Origin: an uncultured Mediterranea sp. | Lineage (GTDB): Bacteria > Bacteroidota > Bacteroidia > Bacteroidales > Bacteroidaceae | Reading direction: 5' to 3' | Assembly: GCF_902493215.1 (NCBI RefSeq) | Contig: NZ_CABUOL010000028.1 | Coordinates: 1-30,424 of the forward strand | Length of the DNA: 30,424 nucleotides | Part shown: piece by piece, positions 8,271 to 15,720 of the stretch | How positions within the stretch are numbered: the first letter of the stretch is position 1 | How the letters are laid out: each line of letters starts with the position of its first letter | Made by a program: the position numbers and the translations under genes | Notes under the pieces: generated by a model | What the model saw: only the letters and a program-made list of their open reading frames with translations | Told to the model about the DNA's origin: nothing | The model's database searches: none

Positions 8271-9149
8271 TTAATTTGCCGAAGTTTGGAGTTTCTCTTC
8301 AATCGCGTGCGAGATTTCTTCCATCAGCCATTTGGGAGTTGAAGTGGCTCCACAGATGCCGATAGAGGACGCTTTGGCCAGCAGGGAGGTGTCTATCTCT
8401 TCAGGGCTGTCTATCAGGTGCGAATTGGGGTTCACCTTCAGACATTCGCTGAGAAGCATCTTGCCGTTGGAGCTTTTCTTGCCGCTGACGAAGAATATCA
8501 GGTCATGCGAGGCGGCAAACTTGCGGATGTTGGGGATGCGGTTGGCCACCTGTCGGCAGATGGTGTCGTAATATTCAAACGTGACATCGGGCGAGATGTG
8601 CTCCTTGATATACTCTACGATGCGTTGGAATTCGTCGAGCGACTTGGTTGTCTGCGAGTAGAGGCGTATGCTGCGGCTCAGGTCGAGCGACTTGGCTTCT
8701 TCCAGCTTCTCGATGACGATGGCTTTTCCTTCCGTCTGTCCGACGAGTCCCAGCACTTCGGCATGGCCATTCTTGCCATAAATCACTATCTGCTTGTCCT
8801 CTTCCGTGTTTTGGGTATATTCCTGCTTGATGCGTTTCTGCAGGCGGAGGACGACGGGGCAGGTAGCGTCGATGATTTCGATGTGGTTGCGGCGGGCCGT
8901 CTCGTAGGTCTCGGGCGGTTCGCCATGAGCGCGGAGCAGCACTTTGGCGTCGTGCAGGCGGTTGAATTCGTCGTGGTTGATGGTGACGAGCCCCATGGCC
9001 TTCAGGCGCTCCACCTCGCGGCTGTTGTGCACAATGTCGCCCAGGCAGTACAGCGTGCCGCCTTTGGCCAGCTCCTCTTCGGCTTTGCTGATGGCGTTGA
9101 CCACTCCGAAGCAGAAGCCCGATTCTTCGTCTATTTCTACTTTTGCCAT
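8271..9149 (-). CDS. ispH: 4-hydroxy-3-methylbut-2-enyl diphosphate reductase
   Basis: 292 residues; last step of the MEP isoprenoid pathway, making IPP and DMAPP with a [4Fe-4S] cluster. The three cluster cysteines are visible: Cys13 in GFCFGV, Cys97 in DATCPVV and Cys198 in the ICRQVANR segment (equivalent to the ICxATxNR motif). HGEPPE near residue 75 and SGKKSSN later match the substrate-binding blocks. It sits between cmk and pfkA on the same strand; 84 bases with a 22-bp repeat separate it from cmk. Its product feeds the prenyl synthase encoded at 10985. Confidence 0.97.
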   Translation of the reverse strand: MAKVEIDEESGFCFGVVNAISKAEEELAKGGTLYCLGDIVHNSREVERLKAMGLVTINHDEFNRLHDAKVLLRAHGEPPETYETARRNHIEIIDATCPVVLRLQKRIKQEYTQNTEEDKQIVIYGKNGHAEVLGLVGQTEGKAIVIEKLEEAKSLDLSRSIRLYSQTTKSLDEFQRIVEYIKEHISPDVTFEYYDTICRQVANRIPNIRKFAASHDLIFFVSGKKSSNGKMLLSECLKVNPNSHLIDSPEEIDTSLLAKASSIGICGATSTPKWLMEEISHAIEEKLQTSAN

Positions 9150-9153
9150 AAGA

Positions 9154-9219
9154 TAAAACGGTGTTTTGCGGGTTGGAAAACATTGCTTTCCCGACCGGAA
9201 AACAATGTTTTCCCAGTCG
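9154..9219. repeat. Three tandem 22-bp units between cmk and ispH
   Basis: Units at 9154-9175, 9176-9197 and 9198-9219. The second and third agree at 17 of 22 positions, sharing GAAAACA, a TG pair and TTTCCC/TTTTCCC; the first is more diverged. Each unit contains a small inverted repeat of the form GGAAAAC-3 nt-GTTTTCC. It lies in the transcribed gap between two genes of one operon. The 22-base period and the GAAAACA core recur at 24132-24263. Confidence 0.75.
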
Positions 9220-9233
9220 GGCGGGGTTGAGGC

Positions 9234-9923
9234 TTATTGTCCGGCTACGCGTGCGAACTGTTCGGCCAGCCAGGCCTTCTGCTGCTCGATGGTCAGATGG
9301 CTGTTGTCCAGCAGCAGGGCGTCGTCGGCCTTGCGCAGGGGGCTCACTTCGCGATGCTGGTCGATGTAGTCGCGTTGCTTTACATTCTCCAGTATTTCGT
9401 CGAAGTTCACGGCCTGACCTTTGGCCTTCAGCTCGTCGTAGCGGCGCTGGGCACGTATCTCGGGCGAGGCGGTGACGAATATCTTCAGCTCGGCGTCGGG
9501 GAAGACGGTGGTGCCTATGTCGCGGCCGTCCATAACGATGCCCTTGGCCTGTCCCATTTCTTGCTGTTGTTTGACCATCGCTTCACGTACGAAGTCGAGG
9601 GCAGCTACAGGACTGACATGGGAGGAAACTTCCATGGTGCGTATCTTGCTTTCCACATTCACGCCGTTCAGGTAGGTGTCGGGGCGGTTGGTCTCCGCAT
9701 TGGAGCGGAAGGAGATGCGGATGTTGTTAATCTCGCTCTGAAGCTTTGCGGTATCGATTTGTCCGTCGTGCAGAAGCCCGTTCTCGATGCAATACAGGGT
9801 GACGGCACGATACATGGCTCCGCTGTCGATGTAGATGTAGCCTATTTCGCGGGCCAGGTCTTTGGCCATGGTACTTTTTCCGCACGACGAGAATCCGTCG
9901 ATGGCAATGATAATCTTTCTCAT
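9234..9923 (-). CDS. cmk: Cytidylate kinase
   Basis: 229 residues, the normal size for Cmk; phosphorylates CMP/dCMP with ATP. The protein starts MRKIIIAIDG, followed at once by the Walker A loop GFSSCGKST (residues 10-18). DGRDIGT and the RRYDEL lid segment are present further on. The reading frame continues upstream to 10019, but those codons lie in the promoter/leader region, and the ATG at 9921-9923 fits the family start, so the shorter form is annotated. First gene of a cmk-ispH-pfkA set on the minus strand. Confidence 0.96.
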   Translation of the reverse strand: MRKIIIAIDGFSSCGKSTMAKDLAREIGYIYIDSGAMYRAVTLYCIENGLLHDGQIDTAKLQSEINNIRISFRSNAETNRPDTYLNGVNVESKIRTMEVSSHVSPVAALDFVREAMVKQQQEMGQAKGIVMDGRDIGTTVFPDAELKIFVTASPEIRAQRRYDELKAKGQAVNFDEILENVKQRDYIDQHREVSPLRKADDALLLDNSHLTIEQQKAWLAEQFARVAGQ

Positions 9924-9949
9924 TGTTCTATATATTAATAAGGTGGTTT

Positions 9950-9993
9950 CTTCATTGAAATGCAATGTTTCTGCTTGGAAAACGGAACATTTC
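9950..9993 (-). repeat. Two degenerate 22-bp units in the cmk leader
   Basis: On the minus strand two units begin GAAATGTTCC and GAAACATTGC exactly 22 bases apart (9972-9993 and 9950-9971), each with a GAAA...TTTC/TTTTCC inverted arrangement. They resemble the units at 9154-9219. The position is inside the predicted 5' leader of cmk. Confidence 0.45.
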
Positions 9994-10016
9994 ACTTTTT
10001 GTTCAAAAAAACATGC

Positions 10017-10024
10017 CAAAGATA
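10017..10024 (-). promoter_or_regulatory. Promoter -7 box for cmk operon
   Basis: Minus strand reads TATCTTTG, an exact Bacteroidota -7 element, 93 bases before the cmk start codon. No clear TTTG is seen at -33. It implies a leader of about 85 bases that includes the degenerate 22-bp units. Confidence 0.5.
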
Positions 10025-10136
10025 AGGCTATTTTTAAAATATCTCGTTACATTTGTAGCACAAAAGCAGAAGTGGCATCATGAATGATTAAAAAAACGAA
10101 AATGCAGCGGTTATTGTGTAAAAAAAGACATCCGCG

Positions 10137-10168
10137 CATGAACATTCATGGGAAAAGTGCTATATTTG
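10137..10168 (+). promoter_or_regulatory. Promoter of tonB with overlapping palindrome
   Basis: TATATTTG at 10161-10168 fits TAnnTTTG and lies 36 bases before the tonB start. In the -33 region there is no TTTG; instead a palindrome CATGAA-CA-TTCATG occupies 10137-10150. This could be an operator, or the promoter may need an activator. A second -7-like word, TACATTTG, lies at 10049-10056. Confidence 0.45.
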
Positions 10169-10204
10169 CCCCAAATGGGAAACACTAAAAATTAATTATA
10201 AATT

Positions 10205-10894
10205 ATGGAAGTTAAAAAATCGCCTAAAGCAGACTTGGAGAACAAAAAATCGACTTGGCTGCTCATCGGTTACGTAATTGTGCTTGCCTTCCTTTTTGTC
10301 TCCTTCGAATGGACGGAGCGTGACAAGAAGATTGACATGAGCCAGGCCGTATCCGATCTTGTGTTTGAAGAGGAAATTGAAATTCCTATTACGGAACAAC
10401 CGGAGCAGGTGACTCCTCCGCCTCCTCCTGAGGCTCCCGCATTTGTTGAGCAATTGACAATTGTGGACGACGAGATGGATATCGAGTCAACTGAAATCGC
10501 TTCTTCCGAGGAAACTGGTCAGGCAGTAGAAATCGCTTACGTGCCTCCTACGGTAGAAGAAGAAGTGGTTGAAGAGCAGGAAATCTTCGAGGTGGTAGAA
10601 CACATGCCTGAATTCCCCGGCGGACAGGCTGCCCTGTTCAAGTATCTGAGTGACAACATCAAGTATCCTACCATCGCTCAGGAAAACGGTACGCAGGGTC
10701 GTGTAACCGTACAGTTTGTGGTAAATGCCGACGGTGGTATCGTAGATGCCAAGGTTATCCGTGGCGTTGACCCCTACCTCGACAAGGAAGCCCTTCGCGT
10801 GGTCAGTTCCATGCCGAAGTGGAAGCCGGGTATGCAGCGTGGTAAGGCTGTGCGTGTGAAGTACACCGTGCCCGTAATGTTCAGATTGCAGTAA
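10205..10894 (+). CDS. tonB: TonB-family energy transducer
   Basis: 229 residues. One N-terminal membrane segment (about residues 18-34), then an acidic periplasmic linker with a proline run (EQVTPPPPPEAP), and a C-terminal TonB domain from about residue 135 containing the Bacteroidota-type start MPEFPGGQAAL, a YP before the first helix, GRVTVQFVV and an end at PVMFRLQ. It transmits proton-motive force from ExbB/ExbD to outer-membrane receptors such as the one at 27901. It is monocistronic: promoter at 10161 and terminator at 10919-10947. The exbB/exbD genes are 3 kb downstream in a separate unit. Confidence 0.93.
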   Translation: MEVKKSPKADLENKKSTWLLIGYVIVLAFLFVSFEWTERDKKIDMSQAVSDLVFEEEIEIPITEQPEQVTPPPPPEAPAFVEQLTIVDDEMDIESTEIASSEETGQAVEIAYVPPTVEEEVVEEQEIFEVVEHMPEFPGGQAALFKYLSDNIKYPTIAQENGTQGRVTVQFVVNADGGIVDAKVIRGVDPYLDKEALRVVSSMPKWKPGMQRGKAVRVKYTVPVMFRLQ

Positions 10895-10918
10895 TTTGAT
10901 TGTCAAATAGTAAAGACG

Positions 10919-10947
10919 GAAGAGGTTGCCTGTGTGCAGCCTCTTTT
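10919..10947 (+). terminator. Terminator after tonB
   Basis: Stem AGAGGTTGC (10921-10929) with GCAGCCTCT (10936-10944), one G-U pair, 6-base loop, followed by TTT. It lies 25 bases after the tonB stop. Confidence 0.75.
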
Positions 10948-10984
10948 CGTTCCTACATATTCCATTTTTTTCTTTCAGCCAACT

Positions 10985-11962
10985 ATGTTCAAGTCTTCCG
11001 AACTTCTTGAGAAAATCAATGCGCACATTGCTGCGCTTCAGTTTGACCGTCGTCCGATGGGGTTGTACGAGCCTGTCTCCTACGTGTTGTTGTTGGGAGG
11101 AAAACGTATCCGCCCGGTTCTGATGCTGATGGCTTACAATTTGTATAAAGAAGATGTGGAGAGCATCTTCAGCCAGGCCACAGGAATCGAGGTCTACCAT
11201 AATTATACGTTGTTGCACGACGACCTGATGGACAAGGCCGACCGCCGCCGCGGCAAACCGACGGTACATAAGGTGTGGAATGAAAATACCGCCATCCTGT
11301 CGGGCGACGCCATGCTGGTGCTGGCCTATCAGTTCATGGCCGAGGGTTGTCCGGCCCCCCTGCTGAAGCCGGTGATGGACTTGTTCAGCCAGACGGCGTT
11401 GGAGATTTGCGAAGGGCAGCAGTTTGATATGGATTTCGAGACCCGCGACGACGTGTCCGAAACCGAATATCTGGAGATGATCCGCCTGAAGACTTCCGTC
11501 CTGCTGGCCGCCGCACTGAAGGTGGGCGCATTGCTGGGCGGCGCTTCGCAGGAAGACGCCGACCGCCTTTATGACTTCGGCATGAATCTGGGGGTAGCCT
11601 TCCAGCTGAAGGACGACTTGCTGGATGTGTATGGCGACACCAACGTGTTTGGTAAGAACATAGGGGGAGACATCTTGTGCAACAAGAAAACCTATCTGCT
11701 TATCCAAGCCTTCCGCCAGGCATCGGATGCGCAGCGCATCGAACTGGAGCGATGGGTCAAGGCAGAACAATTCGATCCGGCCGAGAAGGTAGCTTCGGTA
11801 ACGGCTCTGTATGACGCCATTGGAGTCAAGGCCTTGTGCGAACAGAAAATTCAAGCCTATACCCAACGTGCCGAAGAAAGCCTGGCGCTGGTCGGCGTCT
11901 CTTCGGAGCGTAAGCGGGAGTTGCATGAACTGATGGAAAGCTTGATGTACCGTCAGTCTTGA
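10985..11962 (+). CDS. Polyprenyl diphosphate synthase (trans-type)
   Basis: 325 residues from the ATG at 10985. Condenses IPP with allylic diphosphates. Motifs: GGKRIRP, first aspartate-rich motif LLHDDLMD (DDxxD), RRGKPTVH, and second motif FQLKDDLLD. The residue five before the first Asp is Tyr, and there is no insertion in the first motif; in known families this pattern limits chain length to about C15-C20, so FPP/GGPP synthase is suggested. That is inference. An in-frame ATG at 10934 is rejected because it lies inside the tonB terminator. No own promoter is clear; it may rely on read-through, and leads a group with the 237-residue gene and tatD. Confidence 0.93.
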   Translation: MFKSSELLEKINAHIAALQFDRRPMGLYEPVSYVLLLGGKRIRPVLMLMAYNLYKEDVESIFSQATGIEVYHNYTLLHDDLMDKADRRRGKPTVHKVWNENTAILSGDAMLVLAYQFMAEGCPAPLLKPVMDLFSQTALEICEGQQFDMDFETRDDVSETEYLEMIRLKTSVLLAAALKVGALLGGASQEDADRLYDFGMNLGVAFQLKDDLLDVYGDTNVFGKNIGGDILCNKKTYLLIQAFRQASDAQRIELERWVKAEQFDPAEKVASVTALYDAIGVKALCEQKIQAYTQRAEESLALVGVSSERKRELHELMESLMYRQS

Positions 11963-11994
11963 TTCGCTTGTTGTTGGAAAAGAAAGAATAGCGT

Positions 11995-12708
11995 ATGCCT
12001 TATAGAAGATTACCCAATACCGACCAGGCTCGTATTCGTGCAATGAAGACGGCGCTTGGAAAAGCCGATGGCTATGACAATCCCTATGGCTTGCCGTTCA
12101 GCTTCAAGACGGTGGGAGCGGTGCGCAACTTCCTGCCCCGCTTCGAGGCGGCGCATGCTTTCTATACTGAGTGCTTCGAGCGGCAGGCAAAGGCCGGGCG
12201 CAAGCATCAGGCGCATGTGAAGATGGCTCGGTTGTATCTTTCCCATTTCATTCAGGTTCTCAATCTGGCCGTCATACGTTCGGAGATTCGAGTTGCCCAT
12301 AAATCTTATTACGGACTCGACGACCAGCATACGTTGCCCGACCTGTCGGGGGAACAGTCGTTGTTGGAGTGGGGGAGTAAGATCATCGATGGCGAGAACC
12401 GTCGCATTTCTGAAGGAGGCATACCTATATATAATCCTACTATCGCCAAGGTGAAAGTGCATTACGATATTTTTGCCGACAGCTACGAGCGTCAGCGGGA
12501 ATTTCAGGCAGCCACGGCCCGAAGTCTGGAGGCTGTTTCTGCCATGCGTCGTGAAGCCGATTCGCTAATCTTGGATTTGTGGAATCAGATAGAGGAGAAA
12601 TTCAGTGGGATAGAACCGGCTGACAAGCGCTTGGATTTGTGCCGTTCCTATGGAGTTATCTATTATTATCGCACCAGCGAAAAAGTAAAGTTAGGAATTG
12701 AAGAATGA
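11995..12708 (+). CDS. Conserved-looking protein of unknown function
   Basis: 237 residues, no signal peptide, no membrane segment; rich in Arg/Lys and helical in appearance, with a Tyr-rich ending (GVIYYYRTSEKVK). The middle (about residues 150-210) has a heptad-like pattern around YERQREFQAATARSLEAVSA that may form a coiled coil. I do not recognise a family. Its last four bases (ATGA) overlap the start of the tatD-like gene, indicating translational coupling, and it follows the prenyl synthase by 32 bases. Basic composition would allow a nucleic-acid-binding role, but nothing in the sequence proves it. Confidence 0.8.
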   Translation: MPYRRLPNTDQARIRAMKTALGKADGYDNPYGLPFSFKTVGAVRNFLPRFEAAHAFYTECFERQAKAGRKHQAHVKMARLYLSHFIQVLNLAVIRSEIRVAHKSYYGLDDQHTLPDLSGEQSLLEWGSKIIDGENRRISEGGIPIYNPTIAKVKVHYDIFADSYERQREFQAATARSLEAVSAMRREADSLILDLWNQIEEKFSGIEPADKRLDLCRSYGVIYYYRTSEKVKLGIEE

Positions 12709-13484
12709 ACTTGATTGATACACACTCCCATCTGTTTTTGGAAGAGTTTTCCGAAGACTTGCCGCAGGTCATTGAACGTGCCCGCGCGGCAGGGGTTTCC
12801 CATATCTTTATGCCGAATATAGACAGTACCACCATCCGCCCGATGCTGGAAGTGTGTACCAGATATGCTGGCTATTGCTTTCCGATGATAGGGCTTCATC
12901 CCACTTCGGTAGACGGAGGATATGAAAAGGAGCTGGAGATGGTCGCTTCGGAGCTGGCTTTCGGCCGGTCGTATGTGGCGATAGGCGAAATCGGTATGGA
13001 TTTGTATTGGGACAAGACCTTTTGTCAGGAACAGGAAATCGTGCTTCGGCGACAGCTCGATTGGGCGTTGGAGTACGACCTGCCGGTAGTCATCCATTGC
13101 CGCGAGGCGTTCGAACCTATATATAAGATAATGGAGGATTATCGTGTAACCAGCCTTCGAGGTGTGTTTCATAGCTTTACGGGCAATGCAGACGAGGCGG
13201 CAAAGGTTCTTGAATTTCCAGGTTTCCTATTGGGGGTAAACGGTGTTTTGACATTCAAAAACTCCCGCCTTTCCGAGGTATTTGCAACAGTTCCTTTGGA
13301 CAGAGTGCTGCTGGAGACCGACTCGCCTTATCTGACCCCCGTCCCTTATCGGGGGCGGCGTAACGAAAGCGCCTATGTGCAATATGTCTTGTTGAAGCTT
13401 GCGGATGTTTATGGCTTGCCTCCCGAAGAAGTGGCAGAACGCACTTCGGCAAGCGCTTTAAAAGTGTTTGGAATGCTCAAATAA
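12705..13484 (+). CDS. TatD-family metal-dependent hydrolase
   Basis: 259 residues. Amidohydrolase-fold enzymes of this family act as DNA 3'-exonucleases or D-aminoacyl-tRNA-type hydrolases. Metal ligands are visible: DTHSHLF (His7, His9), GEIGMDLYW (Glu), PVVIHCRE (His), VFHSFTG (His) and the final LLETDSPYLTP (Asp). The gene begins inside the stop of the preceding unknown gene (ATGA overlap). Downstream is a promoter for tRNA-Ser rather than a clear terminator. Assigned at family level; the several paralogues (TatD, YcfH, YjjV) cannot be told apart here. Confidence 0.94.
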   Translation: MNLIDTHSHLFLEEFSEDLPQVIERARAAGVSHIFMPNIDSTTIRPMLEVCTRYAGYCFPMIGLHPTSVDGGYEKELEMVASELAFGRSYVAIGEIGMDLYWDKTFCQEQEIVLRRQLDWALEYDLPVVIHCREAFEPIYKIMEDYRVTSLRGVFHSFTGNADEAAKVLEFPGFLLGVNGVLTFKNSRLSEVFATVPLDRVLLETDSPYLTPVPYRGRRNESAYVQYVLLKLADVYGLPPEEVAERTSASALKVFGMLK

Positions 13485-13569
13485 GGGTACAAAGACTTTA
13501 AAGTTTATTAATTTTGGGTTTTTCTTAAAGATTATAGGCGCAGAATGCGATGTGAGAAGAAAAAAAAGA

Positions 13570-13577
13570 ATACATTT
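13570..13577 (+). promoter_or_regulatory. Promoter -7 box for tRNA-Ser
   Basis: TACATTTG fits TAnnTTTG and lies 71 bases before the mature tRNA 5' end. No clear -33 TTTG. The same TACATTTGTAGC word occurs at 10049-10060 upstream of tonB. Confidence 0.45.
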
Positions 13578-13647
13578 GTAGCTGAAAAAGCGGATGGCTC
13601 GCAAATTATTTGCAATTCGCATCCGATTTGAAGCGGTCATTGCATAA

Positions 13648-13735
13648 GGAGAGATGCTCGAGTGGTTGAAGAGGCACGCCTGGAAAGCGTGTATACCCCT
13701 AAAGGGTATCGGGGGTTCGAATCCCCCTCTCTCCG
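13648..13735 (+). tRNA. tRNA-Ser(GGA)
   Basis: An 88-base type II tRNA. The acceptor stem GGAGAGA (13648-13654) pairs with TCTCTCC (13728-13734), discriminator G at 13735. The anticodon stem CACGC/GCGTG encloses loop CTGGAAA, giving anticodon GGA at 13682-13684 (reads UCC and UCU). A long variable arm (TATACCC...GGGTATC region) is typical of serine tRNAs. The T arm is GGGGG-TTCGAAT-CCCCC. CCA is not encoded. It lies 72 bases before exbB. Confidence 0.97.
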
Positions 13736-13807
13736 CATGAATGGTGAAAGACAACAAATAAATACAATAAGTAATTTAATTAATTAATCTTAAAAATTAG
13801 ACACACA

Positions 13808-14614
13808 ATGAAAAAGTTATTTGCAATTGTTGCTGTGATGGGAGTCTTAACATTTGGCTCAACTCAACTTGCTAATGCTCAGGATGCTCCTGCAGCGGAA
13901 CAAACAGAACAGGCAGCTCCTGCTGCACAGGCTGCCAGCGATGCTGCTGCTCCTGCAGTAGCTGTAGAAGAAGGTGGTATTCACAAGGAACTGAAGACAA
14001 AGTTCATCGAAGGTTCTGCATTCTTCATGAGTTTCCCTGCTATCGCATTGGTGATCGGTCTTGCATTCTGCATCGAACGTATCATTTACTTGAGCTTGGC
14101 TGAGATCAACACAAAGAAGTTTATTGGTGCAGTTGAAGCCGCTTTGGAAAAAGGCGATGTAGAAGGTGCCAAAGACATTGCCCGTAACACAAGAGGTCCT
14201 ATCGCTTCTATCTACTATCAGGGTCTGATGAGACTTGATCAAGGTGTAGATGTAGTTGAGAAGTCCGTAGTTTCTTACGGTGGCGTTCAGGCCGGCTACA
14301 TGGAAAAGGGTTGCTCTTGGATCACGCTGTTCATCGCAATGGCTCCGTCTCTGGGATTCTTGGGTACTGTAATCGGTATGGTGCAGGCATTCGATAAGAT
14401 CCAGCAGGTAGGTGATATCTCTCCGACGGTTGTTGCAGGTGGTATGAAGGTGGCCTTGATTACTACTATCTTCGGTTTGATTGTAGCCTTGATTCTTCAG
14501 GTATTCTACAACTACATCCTGTCTAAGATTGAAGCTCTGACTAGCGAAATGGAAGATTCTTCTATCACGCTGTTGGATATGATCATCAAATATGATTTGA
14601 AATATAAGAAATAA
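13808..14614 (+). CDS. exbB: MotA/TolQ/ExbB proton-channel protein
   Basis: 268 residues; with ExbD it uses the proton gradient to power TonB. There are three membrane segments at about 71-95, 170-192 and 213-237, with the hallmark APSLGFLGTVIGMVQAF block at 179-195. Residues 1-24 look like a cleavable signal peptide (ending ANAQ), followed by a low-complexity Ala/Gln/Glu stretch (about 25-55) before the first channel helix. This extension is absent from E. coli ExbB. First gene of a four-gene unit (gaps 18, 11 and -1 bases). No TAnnTTTG box lies between the tRNA and this start, so it may be read from the tRNA promoter. Confidence 0.93.
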   Translation: MKKLFAIVAVMGVLTFGSTQLANAQDAPAAEQTEQAAPAAQAASDAAAPAVAVEEGGIHKELKTKFIEGSAFFMSFPAIALVIGLAFCIERIIYLSLAEINTKKFIGAVEAALEKGDVEGAKDIARNTRGPIASIYYQGLMRLDQGVDVVEKSVVSYGGVQAGYMEKGCSWITLFIAMAPSLGFLGTVIGMVQAFDKIQQVGDISPTVVAGGMKVALITTIFGLIVALILQVFYNYILSKIEALTSEMEDSSITLLDMIIKYDLKYKK

Positions 14615-14632
14615 TCTACTGTCTGCGATATT

Positions 14633-15118
14633 ATGAAGAAATTTAAAATTCAAAACGTTTCGGGTACTGCCCTGTTGGTCATGCTGCTTCTCTCTGTAGT
14701 AGTAGTTGCCATGTTCTTCTTGGGTGGCGAAACCCCGATGGAGCAACGTTTGGTCGCAGATACCTCTTTGTCTGAGCCTGCACAAACAGACCTCCTTATC
14801 TATTGGATGTATATCCTGTTTGGTGTAACTGTAGCGGTTACATTGGTTGCTGCTTTGTATCAGTTGGTGACAGGTTTCATCGATTCTCCCAAAACAACTC
14901 TCAAGTCTTTGCTCGGAGTAGTTCTGTTGGTTGTTATCATGATTGTATCATGGGCAATCGGTAGTGGTGAGCCGTTGGTGATGCCGGGTTATGAAGGTAC
15001 TGAAAATGTGCCTTTCTGGCTGAAGTTGACTGATATGTTCCTCTACACAATCTATATCCTGATGGGTATCACAGTATTGTTGATCGTCGGGTTTGGAATT
15101 ACAAAGAAATTTAAATAA
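14633..15118 (+). CDS. Four-TM membrane protein between exbB and exbD, function unknown
   Basis: 161 residues with four hydrophobic segments at about 11-30, 56-80, 88-108 and 132-156, and a basic C-terminus (GITKKFK). No catalytic motif or known family is seen. Tight placement between exbB (18 bases) and the first exbD (11 bases) suggests a partner of the ExbB-ExbD motor, perhaps an assembly or regulatory subunit; that role is inferred from position only. I recall similar four-gene arrangements in Bacteroidota but cannot check this here. Confidence 0.85.
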   Translation: MKKFKIQNVSGTALLVMLLLSVVVVAMFFLGGETPMEQRLVADTSLSEPAQTDLLIYWMYILFGVTVAVTLVAALYQLVTGFIDSPKTTLKSLLGVVLLVVIMIVSWAIGSGEPLVMPGYEGTENVPFWLKLTDMFLYTIYILMGITVLLIVGFGITKKFK

Positions 15119-15129
15119 ATTAGTGACAC

Positions 15130-15720
15130 ATGGCTAGAAAGAAAAGAGGCTGCCCGGAAATCAACTCCAGTTCAACGGCGGACATGGCTTTCTTGTTGCT
15201 GATTTTCTTCTTGATAACTACCTCTATGGATACCGACCGTGGTTTGGCAAGACGTTTGCCTGAACCCCCGCAGGAAAACCAGAAGAAAGAGGATAAGGAT
15301 ATCAAGGAGCGCAACATCCTCCAGGTCTTCGTGAACTTTAACGACCAGTTGATGTGCGGAAATGACTATGTCAGTGTAGAGCAGCTGCGCGCTAAGGCAA
15401 AGGAATTCATCGCCAATCCGTACAACGATGAAAAGTTGCCGGAAAAGGTGGCTAAAGAAGTGCCTTTCTTTGGTACCCAAATGGTGACGAAGTTCCACGT
15501 AATTTCTTTGCGATGCGACCGCGGTACGTCCTACAAGGCATATATAGCTGTACAGAATGAATTGGTTGCTGCCTACAATGAGCTACGTAATGAACTGGCA
15601 CAATCCAAGTGGCAGAAGAATTACGCCGACCTCAATGAGGAGCAGCAAGAAGCAATACGTGAGATTTATCCTCAGGTTATCTCTGAGGCAGAACCTAAAA
15701 AGTACGGAGAAAAGAAGTAA
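15130..15720 (+). CDS. ExbD/TolR-family biopolymer transport protein (first copy)
   Basis: 196 residues, longer than E. coli ExbD (141). A basic cytoplasmic start (MARKKRG) leads to one membrane helix STADMAFLLLIFFLITTSM in which Asp18 is in the place of the proton-carrying aspartate of ExbD. The periplasmic part has a Pro/Glu/Lys-rich linker followed by an alpha/beta domain. It ends with TAA overlapping the ATG of the next exbD by one base, so the two are translationally coupled. The gene forms part of the inner-membrane motor for TonB. Confidence 0.92.
   Translation: MARKKRGCPEINSSSTADMAFLLLIFFLITTSMDTDRGLARRLPEPPQENQKKEDKDIKERNILQVFVNFNDQLMCGNDYVSVEQLRAKAKEFIANPYNDEKLPEKVAKEVPFFGTQMVTKFHVISLRCDRGTSYKAYIAVQNELVAAYNELRNELAQSKWQKNYADLNEEQQEAIREIYPQVISEAEPKKYGEKK

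Noticed and set aside
13458..13757. A 99-codon minus-strand frame across the tRNA gene
   Set aside because: It overlaps a well-formed tRNA-Ser and the end of tatD; translation of antisense tRNA is a common false gene.
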